NCBI GenBank assembly: GCA_934623455.1
Contig: CAKTVK010000062.1
Coordinates: 1 to 11,759, forward strand
Direction of reading: 5' to 3'
DNA: 11,759 bases
Source of the DNA: an uncultured Eggerthellaceae bacterium
GTDB lineage: Bacteria; Actinomycetota; Coriobacteriia; Coriobacteriales; Eggerthellaceae
Part shown: one piece after another, positions 1 through 6,038 of the stretch
Numbering within the stretch: the first letter of the stretch is position 1
Layout: every line of letters begins with the position of its first letter
Position numbers and translations under genes: made by a program
Notes under the pieces: generated by a model
Told to the model about the DNA's origin: nothing
Seen by the model: only the letters and a program-made list of their open reading frames with translations
Databases searched by the model: none

Positions 1-7
1 CTCGGAC

Positions 8-60
8 TCATCCGAACGCGTTCGGGTCAGTTCGAGAACAAAACGCAAGTGTTCGGATGA
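8..60. repeat. Nested palindrome and long inverted repeat
   Basis: A perfect 14-bp palindrome, CCGAACGCGTTCGG, lies at 12-25. Its left half also belongs to a 10-bp inverted repeat: TCATCCGAAC at 8-17 is the exact reverse complement of 51-60. The two folds exclude each other. No T-run follows, so this does not look like a simple terminator. It may be the 3' end of, or a regulatory region for, something to the left of the window. Confidence 0.6.
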
Positions 61-94
61 ACTTGCAAATTAACTATGAACTTGCAAATTAACT
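57..94. repeat. Exact 19-bp tandem duplication
   Basis: ATGAACTTGCAAATTAACT occurs twice back to back, at 57-75 and 76-94, with no mismatch. Each copy contains TTGCAA, the same hexamer as the proposed -35 box of the tRNA-Phe promoter at 121-126. It may be a duplicated binding site or a recent slippage or duplication event. The short A-rich stretch that follows (101-116) lies just upstream of the promoter. Confidence 0.85.
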
Positions 95-120
95 CTTGAT
101 AAAAAAAATCAAAAAAGTAC

Positions 121-149
121 TTGCAATCCATAATGTTATTGCGTAAAAT
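121..149 (+). promoter_or_regulatory. Promoter for tRNA-Phe
   Basis: The -35 box TTGCAA (121-126) and -10 box TAAAAT (144-149) are separated by 17 bases, close to the housekeeping sigma consensus. Transcription would begin near 156, about 22 bases before the mature tRNA. The leader contains a small TGCGC/GCGCA hairpin (157-170) that 5' processing would remove. Confidence 0.7.
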
Positions 150-177
150 ACTTACCTGCGCTAAGGCGCAATGTTGT

Positions 178-253
178 GGTCAGGTAGCTCAGTTGGTAGA
201 GCAGCGGACTGAAAATCCGCGTGCCGAGGGTTCAAGTCCCCCTCTGACCACCA
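178..253 (+). tRNA. tRNA-Phe (anticodon GAA)
   Basis: This is a 76-base cloverleaf with encoded CCA. The acceptor stem GGTCAGG pairs with the 3' strand ending in CTGACC, with one G-T pair at the base. The D-loop contains AGCTCAGTTGGTAGAGC. The anticodon stem GCGGA/TCCGC encloses loop CTGAAAA, giving anticodon GAA. The T-loop is TTCAAGT. It has its own promoter upstream and an intrinsic terminator just downstream, so it is a single-tRNA unit. Confidence 0.97.
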
Positions 254-264
254 TGAATTTTACA

Positions 265-294
265 GGTCAGGAGCATTCGTTCCTGACCTTTTTT
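265..294 (+). terminator. Intrinsic terminator of tRNA-Phe
   Basis: An 8-bp perfect stem, GGTCAGGA (265-272) with TCCTGACC (281-288), and an 8-nt loop are followed by six T (289-294). The first seven bases of the 5' arm are identical to the 5' acceptor strand of the tRNA just upstream. Confidence 0.92.
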
Positions 295-317
295 GTGTTA
301 AAAGGTGTTTTCTTAAA

Positions 318-347
318 TTGACGACTTATTTGAACCTATTGCATGAT
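318..347 (+). promoter_or_regulatory. Possible promoter for the AEC permease gene
   Basis: TTGACG (318-323) and CATGAT (342-347) are separated by 18 bases. This is a fair -35 with a weaker -10. It lies after the tRNA-Phe terminator and about 60 bases before the GTG start at 410, so the permease gene is probably transcribed on its own. Confidence 0.4.
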
Positions 348-409
348 GGGTATCTGGCTTTTTCGTCAAGCTGCCTTTGCTGCGTTCTGAATTAAGAGAG
401 GTTATTTTC

Positions 410-1345
410 GTGAGTTCCGACACCGCGTCCATTGTTACCCAGATGGTGATGTTGTTTGCGCTTATTGCTGTGGGTTATATTTGCAAAAAAGCTCATTATA
501 CGAACGACGAGGTTGATACGGGTCTTTCGAAAGTTGTTATCAACGTGGCAATGCCATCGCTTATTTTGTCAGCCGTTCTTGCGGAGCACGAGCCACTGTC
601 ATTGGAGGAAATCGGCATCACGTTCTTCTCTTGTCTTGCTATGATGGCGTTGCTTGTCGCCTTGGCATTTATCGTGGTAGCCGTCATGCGAGTGCCGAAT
701 GGTTTCAAGGGTGCTTATCGTTTCATGTTGACGTTTGGCAACGTGGGTTTCCTGGGTTTTCCGGTAATTGCGGCCATTTACGGCCAGAGTGCGTTGATTT
801 ACGCGTCTATCTTCCAGGTGCCGTTTAATCTGCTGTGCTACACCGTAGGACCCATTCTTGTCGCGAAAGACAGCGAAGAAGTTCAGCCTGAAAAAGTGAC
901 GATTAAAACGTTCTTGACGCCCATGACTATCTGCTGTCTTGCAGCTATTGCTCTTGAGGCGGGCGATGTGCAAGAAATTCCGATTGCGACTGACATCTTC
1001 ACGTTGCTGGGTAATATGGCAACTCCTGCGGCCATGATTATTATTGGCTCGCAGATGGCGAATATGCCGCTGCGCGATTTGGCTGGCACGCCGCGCCTGT
1101 GGGGAATGTCGGCGTTTCGCCTGGTGATTAACCCGATTATCGTGTGGTTGCTGTTCTCGCCGATTTTGGACAACCACCTGCTTTTGGGCGCGCTGGTTGT
1201 TTCGTCCGCCATGCCTGTTGCCAATGTGGGCGTTATGTTCTCGCTGCTTTACGGCACCGATACCAAAACCCTTTCTCAGGGCATCATCATCTCAACGTTG
1301 CTTTCGCTGGTGACAATCCCGCTTCTTGTGATTGTGATGGGCTAG
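410..1345 (+). CDS. AEC (auxin efflux carrier) family transporter
   Basis: The product is predicted to be a 311-residue inner-membrane permease of the AEC family. Known members export or exchange small organic anions such as malate; the substrate cannot be read here. About ten hydrophobic segments span the whole length. Family hallmarks are the NVGFLGFPV segment (about 111-119) in the N-terminal half and the MPVANVGVMFSLLYG segment (about 269-282), followed by LSQGIIISTLLSLVTIP, in the C-terminal half. I chose GTG at 410 because AGAGAGG (395-401) sits 8 bases upstream. A TTG at 377 in the same frame has no ribosome site and would add 11 polar residues. Length is normal for the family. The gene stands alone, converges on the EamA permease, and is followed 2 bases after its stop by the hairpin repeat at 1348-1380. 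The family call is firm; the substrate is unknown. Confidence 0.92.
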   Translation: MSSDTASIVTQMVMLFALIAVGYICKKAHYTNDEVDTGLSKVVINVAMPSLILSAVLAEHEPLSLEEIGITFFSCLAMMALLVALAFIVVAVMRVPNGFKGAYRFMLTFGNVGFLGFPVIAAIYGQSALIYASIFQVPFNLLCYTVGPILVAKDSEEVQPEKVTIKTFLTPMTICCLAAIALEAGDVQEIPIATDIFTLLGNMATPAAMIIIGSQMANMPLRDLAGTPRLWGMSAFRLVINPIIVWLLFSPILDNHLLLGALVVSSAMPVANVGVMFSLLYGTDTKTLSQGIIISTLLSLVTIPLLVIVMG

Positions 1346-1347
1346 CG

Positions 1348-1380
1348 TTGTTGACAAATTACCCCACCTTTTGTCAACAA
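1348..1380 (+). repeat. Hairpin-forming 32-bp dispersed repeat, copy 1 (3' UTR of AEC gene)
   Basis: An 11-bp perfect stem, TTGTTGACAAA (1348-1358) with TTTGTCAACAA (1370-1380), encloses the 11-nt loop TTACCCCACCT. Positions 1349-1380 are identical over 32 bases to the reverse complement of 4354-4385. The hairpin begins 2 bases after the permease stop codon. It lacks a T-run, so it is an atypical terminator. It may instead stabilise the 3' end or be a REP-like element. It sits in the gap between convergent genes. Confidence 0.85.
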
Positions 1381-1511
1381 ATTTGCTGGTTGAGTGTTTG
1401 CGGGAAGTGCGTCTAACAGCATGTGGCGTACGCGTTTGGTAGGGAAGAGGTTCGTTTGTCTGACGCTGGGCAAGTATTCGCTGCCGCCAGAAGATGAACA
1501 TGCCGCCGCGG

Positions 1512-2636
1512 CTAACGCTGCTGCAGCTCGCGCTTGTCGTAGCGAATCTTGTCGCAGCAGATGACGGGCTCTTTTGCATCGCGCGCAGTCTTTACAGCCT
1601 TAATTGCTTCCGCAGCTTCGCGCGCTTTCTTCGCGGGTTTCTTATCGTTGTTCTTGGGCTCTTTTTCGGGCAGCGTGATAAGAACGATCATGCCAATGAT
1701 CAGGGCGCATCCCAGAGCGTCCCAGCCCGTTACGACCGTTCCCAGCCAAACGGCGCTTGCGATAATGGCTGTTACCGGCTCGATTGCATCGAGCAGGCCG
1801 CCGATTACGGCGCCCACGCGCTTCACGCCCTCCATGAAGAACAGATATGCAATGACCGTACCCAGAATGGTGGTTCCCAGCGCACCCAGGATTACTGGAG
1901 CGTTGAGCTCGGGCATAATGGTCCATGGGCGGAATGCGATGGTAATAACCGTGCCCGCAATGGCCATGGCCAGGGCGGTTACGGTAAGGCCGCTGAACTT
2001 TTTAAGCAGGCGCACGGGCAGCAGCACATAGGTGGCCATGCCAATAGCGGCGAAGATGCCCCACAAAAAGCCTTCGAACGGCATGGCAAGGGAATCCAGA
2101 CTGCCCTGCGTGCAGAAGCAGAACGCACCCGAGAGCGCCAGCACGAGCGCGAGTATTTCTTTGCCGGTGGGCTTTCTTTTCACGGTAAGGCAGGTCACGG
2201 CCACAACGATAATCATGCTGAGCTGCTCGAACATAGTGGCAGTGCCGGAATTCGTGATGGAAAGCGTAACAAGGTAGCCGATCTGACAAGCGAATGCACC
2301 GAAGATGGCGAAGATGGCCATATCGCGCATATCGGTCTTGCTGTGCAGCGCGGTAACGATTTCCTGTCGCGAATCCTTCTTGCTAAGAGCAATGGGCAAA
2401 AGAACGATTGCCGCGCCTACCATGCGCACGCAATTGAGCCATTCAACGTGCACGCCTTGCCATTGGGTGAGGTATTGCGCGATTGAGCCGGAAAAACCCC
2501 AGCTTACGGCAGAAATCATGACTAAAAGCACACCGATGAACTTCCCGCTGCCCTTCTTTTCCTTTAAGGGCTGAGCGGCTGGCTCGTTCGATGTGTTTAC
2601 CGTGTTCAAATGCGATATGTTTTGTTCCTTCTTCAT
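1512..2636 (-). CDS. EamA/DMT-superfamily transporter
   Basis: The product is predicted to be a 374-residue inner-membrane transporter of the drug/metabolite superfamily, with ten transmembrane segments in two EamA repeats (about 33-175 and 187-322). Characteristic stretches are VSWGFSGSIAQYLT in helix 1 and LLDAIEPVTAIIASAVWLG in the second repeat, the usual EP-containing motif. An N-terminal polar leader (1-30) and a Lys/Ala-rich cytoplasmic tail (about 324-374), ending with a CC pair, extend beyond the usual core. The start is uncertain. I chose ATG at 2636, but ATG at 2648 or GTG at 2675 in the same frame are possible, and none has a good ribosome site. The upstream end faces tRNA-Leu divergently. 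On the minus strand TATAAA (2698-2693) could be a -10 box, with only a poor -35. The 3' end converges with the AEC gene. Substrate unknown. Confidence 0.9.
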   Translation of the reverse strand: MKKEQNISHLNTVNTSNEPAAQPLKEKKGSGKFIGVLLVMISAVSWGFSGSIAQYLTQWQGVHVEWLNCVRMVGAAIVLLPIALSKKDSRQEIVTALHSKTDMRDMAIFAIFGAFACQIGYLVTLSITNSGTATMFEQLSMIIVVAVTCLTVKRKPTGKEILALVLALSGAFCFCTQGSLDSLAMPFEGFLWGIFAAIGMATYVLLPVRLLKKFSGLTVTALAMAIAGTVITIAFRPWTIMPELNAPVILGALGTTILGTVIAYLFFMEGVKRVGAVIGGLLDAIEPVTAIIASAVWLGTVVTGWDALGCALIIGMIVLITLPEKEPKNNDKKPAKKAREAAEAIKAVKTARDAKEPVICCDKIRYDKRELQQR

Positions 2637-2713
2637 GAGCAACGGCATTCTACGCCATCGAAATTTTAGATGCACGCCTTTTGCAAGAAATATTTATATT
2701 TACAAACTTTTTC

Positions 2714-2742
2714 TCGACTGATGACGCGCAATTAGATATAAT
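2714..2742 (+). promoter_or_regulatory. Promoter for tRNA-Leu
   Basis: A perfect TATAAT (2737-2742) lies 17 bases after TCGACT (2714-2719), which matches the -35 consensus at four of six positions. The start point would be about 2749, a few bases before the mature tRNA. It shares the short intergenic gap with the divergent EamA gene. Confidence 0.7.
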
Positions 2743-2752
2743 TCCTAAATGC

Positions 2753-2834
2753 GCCCGAGTGGCGGAATGGCAGACGCGGCGGTCTCAAAAACCGTTGGGA
2801 AACCGTGCGAGTTCGACTCTCGCCTCGGGCACCA
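2753..2834 (+). tRNA. tRNA-Leu (anticodon CAA)
   Basis: This is an 82-base class II tRNA with encoded CCA. Acceptor strands GCCCGAG and CTCGGGC pair over seven bases. The anticodon arm GCGGT-CTCAAAA-ACCGT gives anticodon CAA. A variable arm (GG-GAAA-CC core) and a T-arm GCGAG-TTCGACT-CTCGC follow. It decodes UUG. It has its own promoter and terminator. Confidence 0.96.
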
Positions 2835-2846
2835 TTCCAGAAAAGG

Positions 2847-2874
2847 AAGACCTGGCATTCGCCGGGTCTTTTTT
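2847..2874 (+). terminator. Intrinsic terminator of tRNA-Leu
   Basis: The stem AAGACCTGGC (2847-2856) pairs with GCCGGGTCTT (2861-2870) with one T-G pair, around the tetraloop ATTC. A run of six T (2869-2874) follows. This is a strong rho-independent terminator separating the tRNA from the GNAT-Nudix gene. Confidence 0.94.
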
Positions 2875-2916
2875 ATAGGTGAACTCATACGATAAGCTAG
2901 ATACCAAGGAGCTCAG

Positions 2917-4245
2917 GTGCTTACAGAAGACAACTCCGAGCACGTGCAGCACGTGCAGACCCCCTCTGTTGATGAAGAGCTTTTAACGCTTCGCATTGCC
3001 ACGCCGCGCGATGCTGCCGCTCTTTTGGCGATATATGCACCGTACGTAAGAGAGACGGCGGTGACGTTCGAGCGCGAAGTGCCGTCGCTTGAAGAATTCG
3101 AGCGCCGCATTGTCACCACGTTGGAAAAATACCCCTATATTGTGGCCGAGCAGGCAGGAAAGATTTGCGCTTATGCTTACGCGGGCCCATTCAAAACGCG
3201 TGCAGCTTACGAGCATTCTATTGAGACTTCCATTTACGTGAACCGCTCCGTTCGGCAGATTGGTATTGGTTCGCTTTTATATATGGCGCTTGAGAACGTG
3301 CTTTTCGTGCAAAATATTACGAATCTGAATGCGTGTATTGCAGTTCCTATCTGCGAAAACGACCCCTATTTGACAAATGGCAGCAAGGTGTTTCACGAGA
3401 AACAGGGTTACAAGCCTGTGGCTCGTTTCCATGGGTGCGCGTACAAGTTCAATCGTTGGTATGACATTGTGTGGATGGAAAAGCTGCAGGGAAACCACGC
3501 CGATCGTTTGCGTCGGTTCGCGGAAGAATGTGCTGTTGCGCAACGTACTGCGGCGGAAGGTTCTGCTGTTGCGGGTGCTGCTGGGGAAGAGGCTGCAGGC
3601 GAAGACTCAGGCTCGCTGGATGAAATGCACGTGCGTCCGCGCGATGTGGATCACTTCATCCCGTTCTCGCAACTTGATCAGAAGCGCGTTCGCAAGCTGC
3701 TTTCTTTGGCACTGCTGGGAACATCGGAAGATGCACGCAGTACCACCGATTCTGCGGGCGCGGTTGTGTTTCGTCGTCGCATGGGTTGCGGTGCGAAAGG
3801 CGCTGCTGCTGGCGGCGTTGCCGATGCGGACGCAGGTACCGTTGGTGTTTCTGCGCAAGGTTCGGCCTGTTCAGCGCACGATTTCGAAGTGCTTATGATT
3901 GCGATGAAAAACGACCGATGCTCTTTCCCCAAGGGACACATTTTGCCCCGGGAAACAAGGGAAGCCGCAGCGGTTCGTGAGATTCGCGAGGAAACGGGCA
4001 TCCAGGTGAACATCTTGCCCGATTTTTGCTATCAGGTTGCGTCGGCGCGAAAGACGGATAAGCGTAACGTGTTCTTCTTTTTGGCCGAGTACGACCAAGG
4101 CAGTTTGAACGCGCAAGAAGAGGAAATCGACGAGACGTTCTGGGTTCCCGCCGATGAAGCTGTCGATTTGATTTCGTTTGCGAATGACCGCACCATGTAT
4201 CAGACTGCGTTGGAGGAGTATCTGCGCCGCCTTCGCGAAGAGTAA
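2917..4245 (+). CDS. GNAT acetyltransferase-Nudix hydrolase fusion protein
   Basis: This 442-residue protein has two enzyme domains. Residues 22-192 resemble Pat/YncA-type N-acetyltransferases: RIATPRDA at the start, IYV then RQIGIG (113-118) for acetyl-CoA binding, and the closing FNRWYDIVWMEKL typical of that subgroup. Residues about 275-440 form a Nudix domain with a perfect Nudix box (G340, E346, R354, E355, E358, E359, G361), preceded by CSFPKGH, which resembles diadenosine-polyphosphate hydrolases. An Ala/Glu/Gly-rich linker (about 193-235) joins them. A second low-complexity insert (about 289-320) lies inside the Nudix fold, between the strand GAVVFRRR and EVLMIAMK. GTG at 2917 is supported by AAGGAG (2906-2911), 5 bases upstream. 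The start is only 42 bases past the tRNA-Leu terminator, with TACGAT (2888-2893) as a possible -10. By family, it would acetylate a small amine and cleave a nucleoside-diphosphate-linked compound. Both substrates are unknown. Confidence 0.93.
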   Translation: MLTEDNSEHVQHVQTPSVDEELLTLRIATPRDAAALLAIYAPYVRETAVTFEREVPSLEEFERRIVTTLEKYPYIVAEQAGKICAYAYAGPFKTRAAYEHSIETSIYVNRSVRQIGIGSLLYMALENVLFVQNITNLNACIAVPICENDPYLTNGSKVFHEKQGYKPVARFHGCAYKFNRWYDIVWMEKLQGNHADRLRRFAEECAVAQRTAAEGSAVAGAAGEEAAGEDSGSLDEMHVRPRDVDHFIPFSQLDQKRVRKLLSLALLGTSEDARSTTDSAGAVVFRRRMGCGAKGAAAGGVADADAGTVGVSAQGSACSAHDFEVLMIAMKNDRCSFPKGHILPRETREAAAVREIREETGIQVNILPDFCYQVASARKTDKRNVFFFLAEYDQGSLNAQEEEIDETFWVPADEAVDLISFANDRTMYQTALEEYLRRLREE

Positions 4246-4339
4246 GCTGCCAAACAACTGTGAAGAGATTGCGGGGAACGGACCGTTGAACTGGGCGAAT
4301 CTGAATCAGTGGTTCGCATCCCCGATGACTTGCAACATC

Positions 4340-4385
4340 ATTACCCCACCGATTTGTTGACAAAAGGTGGGGTAATTTGTCAACA
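4340..4385. repeat. Hairpin-forming 32-bp dispersed repeat, copy 2, with competing fold
   Basis: Positions 4354-4385 are the exact reverse complement of 1349-1380. On the minus strand this copy begins 5 bases after the stop codon of the SPFH gene, in the same sense orientation as copy 1 after the AEC gene. The arms 4355-4364 and 4376-4385 form a 10-bp stem. A second perfect 11-bp stem, ATTACCCCACC (4340-4350) with GGTGGGGTAAT (4366-4376), uses the loop of the first, so the two folds compete or form a pseudoknot. It may act as a bidirectional terminator between the convergent genes. Confidence 0.85.
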
Positions 4386-4390
4386 TGCGC

Positions 4391-5809
4391 TTACGGACGC
4401 GGGGTTCCACAGTTCTTGCAGAATTTGCCCTCGTTGACAGTGCCGCAGCCGCACGTCCACGATGCTGCTGCCTCGGGCTTCGGATTGCCGCAGTTGGGGC
4501 AGAACTTGCCGCTGTTCACTGCGCCGCAAGAGCAGGTCCACTCTTCGGGTTTTGCGCTACCGCAGTTAGAGCAGAATTTGCCGGTGTTCTTTGTGCCGCA
4601 AGAGCACAACCAACCAGCGGCCGCCGCCGCAGCTGCTGCCGTCGCAGCCTGCTGCTGAGCAATCTGATCCTGCATTGCCTGCGTTTGGTTTGGAGTCTGG
4701 CCCTGCGCTCCTGCCTGCTGCTGCATGGTGTTCATGGCCTGCGCACCTGCGCCAAAGCCGCCGTCAGCGGCAACAGGGTATGCGTTTGCCTGCGGCTGAG
4801 CAGGCTGTCCGCCGAATGCGTTTGCCGCACCAGCACCCATGCCCGATGCCATGCCCATGCCCATGAAGCCGGTCATGGCGCCTGCCGTGTTCGTGGCGGC
4901 TGCATTCATGGCAGAACCCGTTTGCACCGCCATGTAGCTGTTCGTGGTGCCGGCACGATTCAGGGCGGAAGCCGTCTGCATGCTCTTGATAAGCGCTTCG
5001 TCTTCTTCGGAAGCGGTAATGGAATTCACACCGAAGGACACAATAGCAATACCGCGCAGGTTCGACCACTTAGGAGACAGCACTTCATTCAAAGCATCGG
5101 CAACTTCAACGGTATGACCAGGCACGGCACTGTAGCGGATGCCCATTTCGGAAATGCGTGCGAACGCCGGCTGCAAAGCGCCCAGCATTTCGGACTTCAG
5201 CTGGCTGTCAATCTTGTCGCGCGTGTAAACATCTTCCACGTTGCCGCAAACGTTCTTGTAGAACAGAATGGGGTCAACAATCTTGTAGGAGTACTCGCCG
5301 TTGCAACGAACGGAAATATCCAGGTCAAAGCCTGCATTCTGGTCAACAACGCGGAAGGGAACGGGGCTTGCCGTACCGTACTTGTTGCCAATGATTTCCT
5401 TGGTGTTGAAGAAGTAAATGCGCTGGTCTTTGCCCGTGTCGCCACCAAACGTGAAGCGCTTGCACAGGTTCTCGAACGATGCGAGCACGCCTTGCTGCAA
5501 ATCGCCGTACAGAATGCTGGGCTCAGAGCCGGTCTCGTAAACGAACTGACCCGGCGTGGCGCAAATGTCCACAATGGCGCCGTCTTCAACGATGATAGCG
5601 CACTGGCCCTCGTTCACGGCAATGATGGAACCGTCGGAGATAATGTTGGACTCGCCCTTGGTGTTAGAGCTGCGGCCCTTGTCGGAGGTTTTCTTTTGTC
5701 CCTTTGCCACCAATACGTTGGCTTCCAAGGAATCGCAATAGAAGTACTCACGCCATTGATCGGCAAGAACACCGCTCAAGGCACCTACGCCTGCTTTCAA
5801 AAGACCCAT
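4391..5809 (-). CDS. SPFH-domain protein with three C-terminal zinc ribbons (YdjI-like)
   Basis: This 472-residue protein has an N-terminal SPFH (band 7-like, 'virion core protein') region at about 20-280, including the IIAVNEGQCAIIVEDGAIVD and VVSFGVNSI-type strands typical of B. subtilis YdjI and relatives. A Met/Ala/Gly/Gln-rich low-complexity region (about 285-398, ending in an eight-Ala run) follows. Three zinc ribbons of form CxC-x8-CxxC come last (C402/404/413/416, C426/428/437/440, C453/455/464/467). No signal peptide or membrane helix is evident, so it is probably cytoplasmic and peripheral to the membrane. The start ATG at 5809 has AAAGGAG 6 bases upstream. It is the last of three minus-strand genes with the order of ydjG-ydjH-ydjI, but lies 229 bases after the TPM gene, with a hairpin between. 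In B. subtilis this trio helps place PspA at the membrane. A similar role here is inferred. Confidence 0.86.
   Translation of the reverse strand: MGLLKAGVGALSGVLADQWREYFYCDSLEANVLVAKGQKKTSDKGRSSNTKGESNIISDGSIIAVNEGQCAIIVEDGAIVDICATPGQFVYETGSEPSILYGDLQQGVLASFENLCKRFTFGGDTGKDQRIYFFNTKEIIGNKYGTASPVPFRVVDQNAGFDLDISVRCNGEYSYKIVDPILFYKNVCGNVEDVYTRDKIDSQLKSEMLGALQPAFARISEMGIRYSAVPGHTVEVADALNEVLSPKWSNLRGIAIVSFGVNSITASEEDEALIKSMQTASALNRAGTTNSYMAVQTGSAMNAAATNTAGAMTGFMGMGMASGMGAGAANAFGGQPAQPQANAYPVAADGGFGAGAQAMNTMQQQAGAQGQTPNQTQAMQDQIAQQQAATAAAAAAAAGWLCSCGTKNTGKFCSNCGSAKPEEWTCSCGAVNSGKFCPNCGNPKPEAAASWTCGCGTVNEGKFCKNCGTPRP
4403..4612 (-). repeat. Triple zinc-ribbon repeat inside the SPFH gene
   Basis: Three similar coding units of roughly 72-81 bases each encode W-x-C-x-C-G-x3-N-x-GKFC-x-NCG-x-(A/P)-x-P. 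The units are recognisable at DNA level as recurring TTGCCG/GCAGAA blocks on the plus strand. The pattern suggests tandem duplication of a single ribbon. Confidence 0.85.
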
Positions 5810-5851
5810 AGTGGACTCCTTTCAAAAGATTTACTACTTTCCTTATCATAA

Positions 5852-5882
5852 GCTATGGCGAAGCGTTTTGCCTTGTCATAGC
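5852..5882. promoter_or_regulatory. Possible operator/promoter of the SPFH gene
   Basis: GCTATG (5852-5857) and CATAGC (5877-5882) form an inverted repeat, extended inside by GGCGAA/TTGCC with a 4-base bulge. On the minus strand TATGAT (5851-5846 region) lies beside it and could be a -10 box, but I find no convincing -35. A separate promoter for the SPFH gene is plausible because the gap to the TPM gene is long. Confidence 0.3.
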
Positions 5883-5897
5883 ATGTTTCAATCGTAA

Positions 5898-5934
5898 CGA
5901 ATGAGCAACGGTTCAATTTTGGTTGCCTCATTCG
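5898..5934. other. Hairpin between the TPM and SPFH genes
   Basis: CGAATGAG-CAAC (5898-5909) pairs with GTTG-C-CTCATTCG (5922-5934): 12 base pairs with a single bulged C and a 12-nt AT-rich loop. It lies about 105 bases past the TPM stop and about 90 before the SPFH start. Neither side has a proper T-run, so it may be a processing or attenuation structure rather than a full terminator. Confidence 0.6.
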
Positions 5935-6038
5935 CGCGGCGTTTGCGCTGTTGGAGACCGAAGCCCCCCTATCGCTTGCCGCCTCGGCGTTCTATCGTTG
6001 CCGCCCGCGACCGCTCGCTGCGCCGCCCGCGCTGCCGC

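Noticed and set aside
57..94. CRISPR-like repeat
   Set aside because: There are only two adjacent copies with no spacers, so it is a tandem duplication.
1421..1564. 47-codon plus-strand frame at the AEC/EamA convergence
   Set aside because: There is no convincing ribosome site, its second half overlaps the EamA 3' end, and it resembles nothing known. It is possible but unsupported.
1494..2486. Long plus-strand open frame (330 codons) opposite the EamA gene
   Set aside because: The product is polar and full of His/Gly/Asn/Arg with no family resemblance. The minus-strand frame has clear transmembrane periodicity and EamA motifs. This is an antisense shadow of GC-biased codons.
1348..4385. Inverted 32-bp repeats as the ends of a composite mobile element
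   Set aside because: The enclosed 3 kb holds an EamA permease, tRNA-Leu and a GNAT-Nudix gene but no transposase, and there are no flanking target duplications. Each repeat is itself a stop-adjacent hairpin, which fits a 3'-UTR element better.
4385..5851. Long plus-strand open frame (488 codons) opposite the SPFH gene
   Set aside because: No ribosome site or recognisable domain, whereas the opposite strand has the SPFH region, three perfect zinc ribbons and a good ribosome site.
5885..5890. ECF (SigW-type) promoter for the SPFH gene: TGAAAC on the minus strand
   Set aside because: The -35-like hexamer is present, but no CGTA/CGTC-type -10 occurs 16-17 bases downstream.
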